Program-made: the position numbers and the translations under genes
Shown here: piece after piece, positions 1 to 9,550 of the stretch
How the letters are laid out: each line of letters begins with the position of its first letter
Position numbering within the stretch: the first letter of the stretch is position 1
Notes under the pieces: model-generated
Seen by the model: the letters and a program-made list of their open reading frames with translations, nothing else
Database searches by the model: none
Told to the model about the DNA's origin: nothing
Assembly: GCA_032718475.1 (NCBI GenBank)
Contig: JAUCBJ010003797.1
Span: 1 to 35,278 of the forward strand
DNA from: Nemertoderma westbladi
Taxonomy: Eukaryota; Xenacoelomorpha; Nemertodermatida; Nemertodermatidae
Reading direction: 5' to 3'
DNA: 35,278 nt

Positions 1-55
1 CCAAACTTGGTACACATGTTGTTTGGCAAAAGTTTAGAAATTTTCCAAGTAGAAT
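1..55 (-). repeat. Fragment of a dispersed repeat (ACCAAACTTGG family)
   Basis: The first bases (CCAAACTTGGTACACATG, then GGCAAAAGTTTAGAAA) match a core that recurs near 14290-14385, 16322-16390, 16601-16695 and 19990-20050, in both orientations. The copy is cut by the window edge. The family is not named; it is recognised only by comparison within the window. Confidence 0.55.
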
Positions 56-1046
56 TTCCGTGTGGCCTTCGAGAAGCTAAGATAATAGCAGTTAATTAGT
101 TAATTAAGTTGATTACGGTGAAAACACCATTTTCAACCTGCCTTTTAAAGGAAATTAATTGTTTTACAGTATAAGATTTAAATAATTATAATTAAAAATT
201 ATACAGATGTAATCCACATACGCCATTCTATTATAGTTTTTAATTAGTTCAAGTGATTTGCTTTAATAATTGTGTCTTTAATTGATCTAAAGTAATTAAA
301 ACGGCATAAAAAATGGATTCTCATTAAATACTGATCATTTATTGGCCAACTTGCAAGTTGGCTGGTACATAGATGGGGGATGTGTGTGTAAGGGAGCCAG
401 TTGCTGGGAATGCCAGTGGAGGGGGGTTGTATGTAACTAGCCACACGGCTGCCAGCTAGACCTAACGAGATTGAAACCTGCATTCCCTACCTCCTATTAC
501 ACTATAGAGTCTGTGTTCTTTAGTCTCAGGTAATAGACAGATCTCATTTAATGATTGTCAGTCAATAAGATTACCACTGCAGAAGGCTTATATCCAAAAT
601 TGTTTATTTCTCAAAATATTATGCTTATTATTTTTTGATGGGATTTCTGTGTATTTTAATTGTCTAAGTTTTCAGAGGCATTAACAGTATATTAAATAAA
701 TTATTTGAATATCATTCATTACTGCATCGACTGTATTTAGTACTGCGTAGATTATATTCCTATAAACCACCTGGCTTCGCATATTGAACGTGCGATTGGA
801 TATAAGTTCGTGCTACCTTCCGTGGGTGGTAGATGTCGCGGTTATGTATTGGTGGGTGGGAAGGGTGGGGGGGGGGGGGGGGGGGTGGGGTGGGGTGGGG
901 GTGCAGATTTAAAGGGCTGAACACGTACTGTCCCTCTTTTTTTGATTGATTGGCGGTGTGGATAAATTTCTAAATTTTACTAATTTATAAAGCTAAATAC
1001 TGATTTTGTGATACAGTCGCTCGATATTAATTTGTATCTCATAACT
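56..1046. other. Intergenic, no gene seen
   Basis: AT-rich DNA with only short, unconvincing ORFs. The one notable structure is the G-rich tract at 867-901. Confidence 0.6.
867..901 (+). repeat. G19 homopolymer plus GGGGT repeats
   Basis: A run of 19 G (867-885) is followed by three short G4-G5 blocks separated by single T. The arrangement could form a G-quadruplex. It is one of five long G/C homopolymers in the window. Homopolymer lengths in an assembly are unreliable. Confidence 0.85.
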
Positions 1047-1078
1047 GGGCCTCGTGCTGCGCGAAGGCCCCACGAACG
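1047..1078 (-). repeat. Terminal motif of an inverted-repeat element family
   Basis: On the minus strand this reads CACGTTCGTGG, then GCCTTCGCGCAGCACGAG. The same word opens the elements at 13875 and 16455 on the plus strand. Here it abuts a decayed LINE fragment. It contains a short hairpin with loop GCGAAG. The other end of this copy was not found. Confidence 0.55.
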
Positions 1079-1570
1079 TGTCTTAGAGACAAACGAAATG
1101 AAAAGCCTCTGCCTGGACTTAATTAGAGCTTTTACGGAGGGAATTCCTAATTCTACTAGACATAGGTCATTAGAACACGATTTACGGACCCCAAGGCAGG
1201 ACTTTATAACGTCTACATACATTGATTCTACACACTGTAGTTGTTCTGTCAGCCATGTTTCGGAGCCTTATAAAATTGACGATAATAGTGCTGCGTCCAT
1301 TACTTTCCTTTTGACCCAAAATGGGGAGTTGTAATTTTTGGCTAAGAATGCGTTGTATTTATTTTTATGGCACTCCTTTTCCTCCAGGTGGATTGTGATT
1401 GCACTTTGGACTTTCCCGTCTTGTGTTATAGGTGACCCGAGATACATGTATATCTGGCAGTTCTCAATATCTATCTTTCCTGTCGGGATACTCATGCGGT
1501 CAATGTCATCTCCATTGATCACTAAAAATTATGTTTTCTTCTCATTAATAATACACAGACCAAGCTATGA
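1079..1570 (-). pseudogene. Decayed non-LTR retrotransposon (LINE) fragment, end of reverse transcriptase
   Basis: Minus-strand reading in two frames gives the region after the RT fingers/palm of a LINE ORF2. From 1570 downward there is an INEKKT stretch broken by an in-frame TAA, then LVINGDD, then YLGSPITQDG (the usual F/YLG motif after the catalytic core) and KNYNSPF. After a frameshift near 1245 comes a segment with LGVRKS and LVELGIPSVKALIKSRQ, typical of the C-terminal region of such proteins. There is no catalytic FADD box, no endonuclease and no 3' tail, so this is a dead 5'- and 3'-truncated piece. The clade is not determined. It stops exactly where the motif at 1047-1078 begins. Confidence 0.75.
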
Positions 1571-2330
1571 ATGGAATGTGAATACAATGGAGTGGCCAGG
1601 GAGAGAGAGAGAGGCCTTGATAAACCCAGCCAAGCCAACCAACTCTTCCTTCCCTCTTTGCAATGTAGTTAGTAGCCCGCCAACTGGGTGATTGACAGGT
1701 TAAACAAGATGCCACTTCGTCAGAAAGCGGCACACATCAATAGAATTACAGGAAAACAATTAATATATGCCTGCATTGAAAATTATACAAGATATTCATT
1801 AATAAAAAATACCTTCCCGCGTTAAATTTTAATGCGATTTTAATGAACTATTATTTATTCAGTTCTTGTTGGGAGAACTATGTGAACGACCACCAAAATT
1901 TGTATAAAAATTTGGATAATAATTTAACAAGTTAACAATCGCATTTTTTGAATTTGTTTTGCTCTACTAGAAAATAGACATGTTGAACATGTAATTATTT
2001 CACCTCTAATGCATTTTTGTACGAATTGACGAAAAATGCCAAGGGGGGGGGGGGGGGGGGGGGGGGTTCAAGTCTCCCACCCTAGGTTTTAAGTCTCCCC
2101 ACTTTGACATTGTTTCGAAAATACGAATTTGGTTTAATTAAAAATGTTTAAGAGTTGAAATTCTCAAACTCTCACATAATGATAGCAATCATAAAATGTG
2201 TTATCTGATAAAGGTAAAACGGCAATGAAAAATTCATTTTATCTGTTCTTTAGAACGATTATAACTTTTCGGGTTCAAGTTTCAAGTCTCCCTCACCTCA
2301 CCCAATGGAGCGCAAAAAAATGAATTCGCC
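1571..2330. other. Intergenic, no gene seen
   Basis: AT-rich sequence containing one G homopolymer (2043-2066). A short motif (TTCAAGTCTCCC) appears just after the tract and again near 2280, suggesting an old repeat. No coding potential is supported. Confidence 0.55.
2043..2066 (+). repeat. G24 homopolymer
   Basis: Twenty-four consecutive G. The same length is found at 2672-2695 and, as C, at 13126-13149. Confidence 0.9.
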
Positions 2331-2425
2331 ACCAGCGGGGATCGAACCCGCGTCAAATACAGATTAAATCCATCCGTAAGGAGGACTGTATTCAATAGCA
2401 ACCCTAAGGTAGCTTACCACCTACA
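2331..2425 (-). repeat. tRNA-like or SINE-like fragment
   Basis: The complement of 2337-2349 reads GGGTTCGATCCCC, a good tRNA T-arm / RNA polymerase III B-box. Upstream on that strand lies GTAGGTGGTAAGCTACC, a poor D-arm-like sequence. The spacing is too long for an intact tRNA and no acceptor pairing is evident, so a tRNA-derived SINE remnant is the best reading. Confidence 0.35.
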
Positions 2426-2450
2426 GCAAATCAATCGGAAAGATGCAGGA

Positions 2451-2480
2451 GCCTCCGTGGTGTAGTGGTTAGCATACCTG
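2451..2480 (+). repeat. tRNA 5'-half-like fragment
   Basis: GCCTCCGTGGTGTAGTGGTT followed by AGCATA resembles the acceptor plus D-arm (A-box) of Glu/Gly-type tRNAs. No anticodon arm or T-arm follows. It is probably pseudogene debris or a SINE head. Confidence 0.35.
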
Positions 2481-2671
2481 AACGTTTATCGGGAGATTTT
2501 TTTTCAAAATTTTCAAAAAAATTTTGGAGAAAATTAGAAAACAAAGTTATATATCCATACATTAGGACTACATATAATGTATCAAAACATTTGAAAATGT
2601 TGAAAAGTGCAATAGGCATCATTTATACTATAATAGTAAGGAAGATAGTTAGGCCCTACCTTAAATCCCTA

Positions 2672-2695
2672 GGGGGGGGGGGGGGGGGGGGGGGG
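2672..2695 (+). repeat. G24 homopolymer
   Basis: Twenty-four consecutive G, followed shortly by a C6 and a T8 run. Confidence 0.9.
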
Positions 2696-2836
2696 TTCAT
2701 GATGACACCCCGCCCCCCCTTTTTTTTATTTGAAACGCCCGTGTCACCGCAAATATGACTATAAACTATGCGTTTATCAACTGTCCGTTAATAATTTCAA
2801 TTATTAATTATGAATTAAATTATGATTATTAGGTAA

Positions 2837-2878
2837 TAATAATCAATATCTGTATCATATTACAGACATTGATTATTA
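2837..2878. repeat. Short inverted repeat
   Basis: Arms around AATAATCAATATCTGTA and TACAGACATTGATTATT pair with one mismatch around a 6-nt TCATAT loop. The structure ends about 50 bp before the LTR element's insertion site. Function unknown. Confidence 0.6.
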
Positions 2879-2928
2879 CACCTGATCATTTTAAATTTCT
2901 GCAAAAACCTCCTGTTTGAGCTCAGGTG

Positions 2929-2932
2929 CTCA
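2929..2932. other. Target-site duplication, left copy (CTCA)
   Basis: CTCA directly precedes the TG of the 5' LTR and is repeated at 6958-6961 directly after the CA of the 3' LTR. A 4-bp duplication fits Gypsy-superfamily integration. Confidence 0.85.
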
Positions 2933-3096
2933 TGTAGCGTCGCGTCCACTCGATGGCTTACCTATCGTTCGGACACTTAACTCGTTTCCTTGAGTATTAC
3001 GTATTCTAGAACATATAAAACACAACAATGTTTAACAATAATAAAATAGCTCACTAGTACGTTAGTTATTTATATGTGGCATTTACATCCCCCACA
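2933..3096 (+). repeat. 5' LTR
   Basis: 164 bp, TG...CA. Identical to the 3' LTR except for 5 extra bases in a GTCGC-type slippage near its start. It contains AATAAAA near its middle, a plausible polyadenylation signal, and a short AACATATAAAAC TATA-like stretch. Confidence 0.93.
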
Positions 3097-3097
3097 T

Positions 3098-3113
3098 TGG
3101 TGCCCCAGACGTT
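3098..3113 (+). promoter_or_regulatory. Primer-binding site
   Basis: TGGTGCCCCAGACGTT lies one base after the 5' LTR. It resembles the tRNA-Trp-complementary site used by CsRn1-type elements, with about three differences from the form I recall. The tRNA assignment is an inference. Confidence 0.6.
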
Positions 3114-3135
3114 AGATTAATTACCTAACTTAATA

Positions 3136-3990
3136 ATGAACAATTTCCCTGATAACATTAATGAGGCGGCAGCCGGTGCATTCGACTATTGACGTTTGGA
3201 ACATGAGCTCCACGCCCTTCAACTTGGAAATCCACTGGTCAATGCTGCTCCTGCCTCATCAACAGTCGCTGTGAAACTCCCTTCTTTCTGGACCGCGCAA
3301 CCCGAGGTTTGGTTCAAGCAAGTGGAAGCTCAGTTAGATTTAAAAGGAATTACGGCAGACCTCACTAAATACAAATGTAATCCAGGCCCTTGATAACACG
3401 GTGGCAACTGAAATTGGTGCATTCATCTTGAACCCACCAGAAGCTAACAGATATGAAGCTCTGAAAACTATACTCCTCAAAACTTATGGGCTTACAGAAC
3501 AACAAAAGGGAGCCAAGTTACTATCAATCAATGGCCTGAGTGATCGCCACCCATCTTCTCTACTACGATACATGGCTACGTTAGTTCCTGCTGACACCTA
3601 CAGGGGGTATACATTCCGTAGTCTATTCCTACAACATCTACATGAAACAGTCCACATAGCCCTGGCCAGAGACCCTCCTACGGACATTAAAGATCTTGCA
3701 TTTGCCGCTGACTCTATCATAGAGGCCCAAGGTCCAACTCATTATCGTGGTATAGCTGCAGTGGAAGTGGATGCCATAGACAACAGAAACGCACCCAACA
3801 GCGTTAGAGCCAAAGGAATGCACCTCCCACTCAACTACCTCGTGTAAACCGCCGATCCACAACTCGCTGCACCAATCACCAGCGTTATGGCACGCATACC
3901 TGGGCTTGCTGCACTATGCTCCCTTGTTCCACTTGCAACATGGCACACATCACAGTACCCAGACCTTCGGGAAACGCCACTGCCGACGCC
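3136..3990 (+). pseudogene. Broken gag of the LTR element
   Basis: An ATG at 3136 opens a frame that hits TGA at 3190-3192 and resumes as the capsid-like segment [21 protein letters not shown] frameshift near 3375 moves to the frame holding NPPEANRYEALKTILL and LSDRHPSSLLRYM, the typical Gag core of this clade. A further shift near 3820 reaches the zinc motif: a Cys, two residues, His, QRYG, then Cys residues around 3884-3950, in a third frame. In an intact element this protein would coat RNA and form virus-like particles in the cytoplasm. At least one stop and two or three frameshifts make it non-functional. Long open stretches in other frames here are shadows. Confidence 0.85.
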
Positions 3991-6723
3991 CAGTAGCCGT
4001 CCAGGCCGTCGGCAACAAACCCAAACAGAAATATGGCATGAAAACAATGACAGTCTGGGACCGCAAGACCGGACGTCAGTTTCGTGTCGACTTCGGTGCC
4101 GATGAGTCCGTCACCCCAGCATCAAGACTCGATCATTCACGTACTCAAACTACACCTCTCATTGCTGCTAATGGCTCACGCATCTCAGCATGGGGGACGA
4201 CAACAATTGCCCTCGAACTGGGCAACCAAACCTTCATCCAACGTTTCAACATTGCTGATGCACAACAACCAATCTTTGGTGCAGATTTCTTCATAGCTAA
4301 TAATCTGGCCATCGATATGGCCAATCGGCGTTTAATTGACCTAGAGACATACATTACAATACCGACAGGATCAACATCAGTGATAGGAAATATCAATGGG
4401 CTCCATAAACCCAGAGAGGCCTCAACCTCGCTTCCATCCTCGATGAGTTCCCTGAACTCCTAATCCCACGTTTCCATGCCTCTGCTCCAAACTTACATGG
4501 TGTTGAACACCACCTCCCCACTAATGGCCCACCCATTTTCGCCCACACGAGACGTCTTCATGCCGACCAGCTGGAGGTAGCCCAAGCTGAATTTAAGAAA
4601 ATGGAAGACTTCGGAATCATCCGTCGCAGCAATTCTGCTTGGGCCACACCACTACATGTTGTACCCAAACCTGATGGTGGTTGGCGCCCATGTGGCGATT
4701 ACCGACGCCTCAAAGCAGCCACAAAAAATGACAAATACCCGATACCACATATCGGTGACTTCAACACCAATCTGAATGGGAAAACTATATTCTCAAAGAT
4801 TGACTTGGCGAAAGGCTACCATCAAATCCCTATGACTGAAGCCGATATTTGTAAGACATCAATTATCACCCCATTTGGCTTGTGGGAATTTCTTCGAATG
4901 CCCTTTGGTCTGAAGACTGCGGCTCAATCGTTTCAACGGCTGATGGATACCATCCTTCGAGGGATTCCATGTATATTCATATATGTGGATGACATCTTGG
5001 TAGCTAGTAGCAACCGCACTGAACATGCTTCTCACTTGAGAGAGGTTTTCTAAGCTAACCAACGCTGAGAAGAAGTACTCTGCCTTCGACAGGGAACTGC
5101 TTGCTGCCTACTTAGGAATCAAACATTTCCGGAACTATATCGAAGGACGGCAATTTACATTGTTTACAGACCATAAGCCCTTAGTTGCTGCAATGACTGG
5201 CACCGCCGATCGCACCCCCCGCCAAACTCGCCACCTTTCCTTCATTGCCGAGTTCACTACAAACATGAAGGGAACCTCAAATGTGGTAGCAGACACACTA
5301 TCACGTGCCCCTGTTGAGTCCAATGAGCCCAACCCCAGATCAGGTACAACAGTGTCAGCTATTCTAACTCCTACAATCGAATACGCGCTGTTGGCTTCAG
5401 ACCAGGCTACATCCAAAGAAATCGAAGCTTATCGCACAAGCACTGCTGTCACTTCACTCAATCTCGAAGACCTTGCCTATAATGGCTACTCTATCTTATG
5501 TGACACTGCCATTGGAAAAGCCAGACCAGTCATACCTGCCAATTGGACAAAACGAATATTTGAGGCTATCCATGGCCTTTCTCACACTGGTTACCATCCC
5601 ACATACCGTGCCATAGCGAAACGATTTGTTTGGCATGGGATGAAATCAGATATCCGCAACTGGTGTCGCTCCTGTCACCTGTGTCAAGTCTCTAAGGTCA
5701 GCCAACACATACACACCCCCTTAGAATCCCGCCCCCCACCGGAACGGCGCTTTGGATCTCTTCATGTAGACCTTGTGGGGCCCCTTCCCATCTCTGAGAA
5801 AATAGTAGATCGCTATACCAGGTGGCCAGAAGCTATTCCAATTCCAGACTCCACAACTGAAACTTGCATTCGTGGCTTTCTACGCACATGGGTGGCACGG
5901 TTCGGTATCCCAGGGGATCTCACATCCGACAAAGGCCCACAGTTTACATCACAACTTTGGGCCGAGTTACAACGTCTCTTGGGAGTATCAGCCAACAACA
6001 CTACCGCATATCACCCACAAGCCAACGGTATGGTTGAACGATTTCACCGTCAACTAAAGGCGTCACTTAAGGCGCGCATGACAGGACCCAACTGGACGGA
6101 CCACCTACCCATGGTTATGCTCGGCATCCGCACAGCCTGGAAGGAAGACGCAGACTGTTCTCCAGCTGATTTAGTATATGAGACTTCCCTACACATTCCA
6201 GGTGAATTCTTCAAGACTGATAGGAACTCAGACCTCCAACCAAGTTTCTTAAGCGGTCTACAAGATGCCATGCGCTTAGCAAAGCCTCCACCAACTAATT
6301 ACCACGGCCAACGTGCAGCATCAGTTCCAGAGAACTTAGCATCAACTGGTTTCGTTTATATACGAGTCGACAGCCACAAACACCCACTTCAGCAACCCTA
6401 CACTGGCCCCTACCGCATTCTTGGGGTCAATGCCAAGCATTACACAATAGACTGCAATGGTAAAGCTGTAAACGTATCTATAGACCGGTTAAAAACTGCA
6501 TACACTGACACTGGTTGCGCAAGCACGACAATGGTTGGTTCCATCAACAACACAACGAGCATCACCAACAACAATGCGCACTTCTACAACACAAGCGATG
6601 GGATCACCTCCTCTTGTTGACTACTCATTGGAACCAGAACCCGACCCCATGTCGTACATACCCCCCATGTGCGGAACCAGAAGTGGAAGATTAAGTAAAC
6701 CTCCAACTCGTTTGAGCTTGTAA
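3990..6723 (+). pseudogene. Broken pol of the LTR element (protease, RT, RNase H, integrase)
   Basis: The protease region (about 4040-4380) has VDFGADESVTPAS where D-T/S-G is expected: the Asp remains but the next residue is Phe. The reverse transcriptase (about 4433-5053) shows [12 protein letters not shown] (motif A), a fingers region with [11 protein letters not shown], and the YVDD box. It stops at LREVF. The RNase H resumes near 5060 with YSAFDRELLAAYLGIKHF and FTDHKPL, so the RT thumb/connection (~150 codons by family length) is deleted. The integrase has an HHCC region (CRSCHLC), the core Asp in HVDLVGPLP, Asp in TSDKGPQF, and Glu in ANGMVERFHRQ, with a small deletion after PLPISEK. 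The frame shifts again near 6600, and the C-terminal tail ends at the 6721 stop. Confidence 0.88.
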
Positions 6724-6786
6724 CTCGACTCACTGTTAATTCTCAACTAGAACACATCAATGAACATAAACTTTCGTGCCCTCACT

Positions 6787-6795
6787 GGGGGGGAG
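6787..6795 (+). promoter_or_regulatory. Polypurine tract
   Basis: GGGGGGGAG ends three bases before the 3' LTR, the expected place for plus-strand priming. Confidence 0.75.
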
Positions 6796-6798
6796 TGA

Positions 6799-6957
6799 TG
6801 TAGCGTCCACTCGATGGCTTACCTATCGTTCGGACACTTAACTCGTTTCCTTGAGTATTACGTATTCTAGAACATATAAAACACAACAATGTTTAACAAT
6901 AATAAAATAGCTCACTAGTACGTTAGTTATTTATATGTGGCATTTACATCCCCCACA
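6799..6957 (+). repeat. 3' LTR
   Basis: 159 bp, identical to the 5' LTR apart from the 5-bp difference near the start. Followed by the second CTCA. Confidence 0.93.
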
Positions 6958-6961
6958 CTCA
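6958..6961. other. Target-site duplication, right copy (CTCA)
   Basis: Matches 2929-2932 exactly and defines the insertion site. Confidence 0.85.
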
Positions 6962-8540
6962 TAACAACATTTGACACAAAGTGGACTTTGAGCACCGATG
7001 CGCATACAGTTGTATCCTATTGTTGTAGTGCGAAATGCACACTGGTGTTCATACCTAAATCTCATACATAAGTGACATACATTGACGCTATGAAAACCAG
7101 ATGATGTTGTTCACGCTTTTAGACCTTTAACAGTTTGACCTGCTAATTTAAGTGTCTCTTGAATCGACTTTTGCCCGTACTAATTGACATCAGCTGAAGC
7201 CAGTCTAGCACGGCATATGACCCACGGGTGTGGGAGACTGGATTCAGTTCTAGAGCAGTTATTGCAGTAGGCTACTTTGTATTATTCGATTGATCACTAC
7301 TATATAATCTCCGACAACTATATTTACTTTCGGGGAAATATTAACAGTTCCTTTGGTATGTGGCGCTTTAAGTATCAAACAGAGTTATGACTTACACTAA
7401 TCACAACTAGTGGCAATAAGATATCGCAAATGGCGCATTCTTTAGGAATGCTTTATTAACCTTCAAACTAACTTCACACTAATGCACACTGATTTGCCGA
7501 CTGTCACTGATTTTGATCATATATAAGGAGGATTGCAACTCACGTACGTTGGGATTATGAAATAGCATCTATTTCCCACAAAAACCACTATAAATTGAGC
7601 CACAATTGCTACTAATACACCCTTCTGCTTACCTCAGTAATTAAGAAAGTCAAGGGGGATTTTACTATTATCCATCAGTATTCTCCAAATATAACATCCA
7701 TTAATATAAACAGCAATTAACAATAATATAAAACAGTATATTAGAAAACAGTGCGGTGAAAGGAGTCAGTATACAGTGTTATGTATGAATTGATATGCAA
7801 TGATATGTCAGTATGTATGTAATGTTAATAGATATGCGTTCTTATGACTCTAAGCCACTGATGTTAGGGCGAAAGTCTGATAGTCAGAATGTCCGAATGA
7901 ATTCTGAATGAAGTATGAATTCTCGGAAAACTGCCGCATTGCCTCATCTCTCGTAGGCCGCTGTAAACAGAGAAAGGGAGATTGCTCTGATTGGCTGAAA
8001 TATATGTCAACAAAGAACATTCCCCACACAAAGGAACAGCTGGTAGATTTCGTCATTCCAACTCTGGGTTTTTTGACAGACACGTAGTTGTACAATTATA
8101 AGCCCTTTTAGAGTATTTAGCGCATTGCGCAAAATGACTTATTTTGTCCGCAAAAGCTTTTACAGATGTCAGTTTTTATCAAAAATGATTCATTATGTCA
8201 CTATACACATCCGCACACAGGAAAACATTATATTTTCCTCCCGCAATTCAGATCTTCACAAGGAATGCGCACCGGTGCTCTAACCGCATTTTCTATCAGA
8301 TATTGGGTGTTTATTGGTCCACATTAGCGGGAATGTTTGAAATGCGCACCGGTGCGCTCATTTAGCGCTTAACGTGTTAAATCTTCTCGTCTGGAAAACT
8401 GAAAATAATCAATACCGAGAAAAATTATTAAATTCCAGAACATATCTTAGGCAAATTAAACAATTTATACAATTTATTATTACGGATATGTAATTATTGT
8501 GCATTCACAATACCGACAATTTGGCGGAATATAGCAACAC
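6962..8540. other. Intergenic, no gene seen
   Basis: AT-rich. No ORF has recognisable protein character; the 81-codon minus-strand ORF at 7850-8095 was considered and rejected. It contains two copies of a GCGCACCGGTGC word (8267 and 8344). Confidence 0.6.
8344..8357. repeat. 14-bp perfect palindrome, with a near copy at 8267
   Basis: GCGCACCGGTGCGC is its own reverse complement. A 12-base copy of the same word lies 77 bp upstream, both preceded by AAT. Possibly a protein-binding site; nothing else supports a role. Confidence 0.6.
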
Positions 8541-8615
8541 TAAGACCTTTATTTACTTATGTAAACATTCCAGAATTGAATGTTTGTGAATTGAATTGTT
8601 TGAATGTAAACATTC

Positions 8616-9059
8616 AAACATTCCCATCCAGCCACCTTCAAACATTCCCATCCAGCCACCTTCAAACATTCCCATCCAGCCACCTTCAAACATTCCCATC
8701 CAGCCACCTTCAAACATTCCCATCCAGCCACCTTCAAACATTCCCATCCAGCCACCTTCAAACATTCCCATCCAGCCACCTTCAAACATTCCCATCCAGC
8801 CACCTTCAAACATTCCCATCCAGCCACCTTCAAACATTCCCATCCAGCCACCTTCAAACATTCCCATCCAGCCACCTTCAAACATTCCCATCCAGCCACC
8901 TTCAAACATTCCCATCCAGCCACCTTCAAACATTCCCATCCAGCCATCTTCAAACATTCCCATCCAGCCACCTTCAAACATTCCCATCCAGCCACCTTCA
9001 AACATTCCCATCCAGCCATCTTCAAACATTCCCATCCAGTCGCCTTCAAACATTCCCAT
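8616..9059. repeat. 24-bp minisatellite, about 18.5 copies
   Basis: The unit contains AAACATTCCCATCCAGCCAC plus CTTC and is repeated with very few changes (CCATC for CCACC in two units, CAGTCG near the end). Because 24 is a multiple of three, several frames stay open across the array. Those ORFs are artefacts of the repeat, with no start context or flanking coding sequence. Confidence 0.95.
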
Positions 9060-9062
9060 TCC

Positions 9063-9222
9063 CGCTCACTCCCGGGTATTCTCACTCCCGGGGTGTATTT
9101 TCCCTAGTGTATTTTAACACCCTCCAAGTGAAAACTCACCCCTCCATTTATCAATTTTTACACTATGCAAATCCATCCCCTGTTAAATTTCCCTAGTGTA
9201 TTCTCACTCGTGGTGTATTTTT
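9063..9222. repeat. Short local duplication
   Basis: TATTCTCACTC followed by a GGTGTATTTT word appears at about 9073-9115 and again near 9200-9220, along with two copies of TTTCCCTAGTGTATT. A small degenerate tandem or dispersed repeat. Confidence 0.5.
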
Positions 9223-9393
9223 TTGTACTTTTAGGGCTGTAGGGGGGTGGAAATTCTCTACTATACCACTATTACTGTATTATGGTGAAATGATAAGACA
9301 TTAGAATTTTAAACAATGCAAAATGAAAAAGAAACGCTAGCGAAGCGAACGAAATTTTTTTGTCTATTTTCGTAATTTGAATTAATTTTGGGC

Positions 9394-9415
9394 GCGCTGC
9401 GCTTCTGCGCAGCGC
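9394..9415. repeat. GC-rich perfect hairpin
   Basis: GCGCTGCGC, loop TTCT, GCGCAGCGC: a 9-bp perfect GC stem with a 4-nt loop, in otherwise AT-rich sequence. It resembles the GC-rich end motifs of the repeat elements at 13.9 and 16.5 kb in style but is not the same sequence. No U-tract follows. Confidence 0.8.
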
Positions 9416-9550
9416 ACACCTCTCTGACCTGATCTGAGGTCATTCGCGCAGGTAATCCTATGCGTTCAAGTTTTGCAGCATGAATTCCAACCTGGTAATA
9501 CCTGTATACTGTTCAGATGTTACTGTACGGTACGCACGCATACGGTACAA

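Larger units (their letters stand above)
2933..6957 (+). mobile_element. Gypsy-superfamily (CsRn1-like) LTR retrotransposon, defective
   Basis: The element has two LTRs starting TG and ending CA, a 4-bp target duplication, a primer-binding site just after the 5' LTR, a G-rich polypurine tract before the 3' LTR, and gag-protease-RT-RNase H-integrase in Gypsy order. The PBS resembles the tRNA-Trp type, and the Gag zinc motif (CxxH, QRYG, then C...C) recalls the CHCC form known in the CsRn1 clade. At 4025 bp the body is short because the region between RT and RNase H is missing. The reading frame is broken several times, so the copy cannot encode its own proteins. There is no env-like ORF. Confidence 0.92.

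Noticed and set aside
2431-2758. ORFs at 2431-2622 and 2465-2758
   Set aside because: They run through AT-rich sequence and the G24 tract, ending in poly-Gly; low complexity with no protein character.
5872-6271. Other-frame ORFs across the integrase region
   Set aside because: Shadows of the pol reading frame of the LTR element.
8616-9059. Direct-repeat array considered as CRISPR
   Set aside because: Units are contiguous with no unique spacers, and the setting is eukaryotic. It is a minisatellite.
8549-9196. Repetitive ORFs on both strands across 8.55-9.2 kb
   Set aside because: The 24-bp unit is a multiple of three, so frames stay open by arithmetic. No start context, signal or flanking coding sequence supports a protein.
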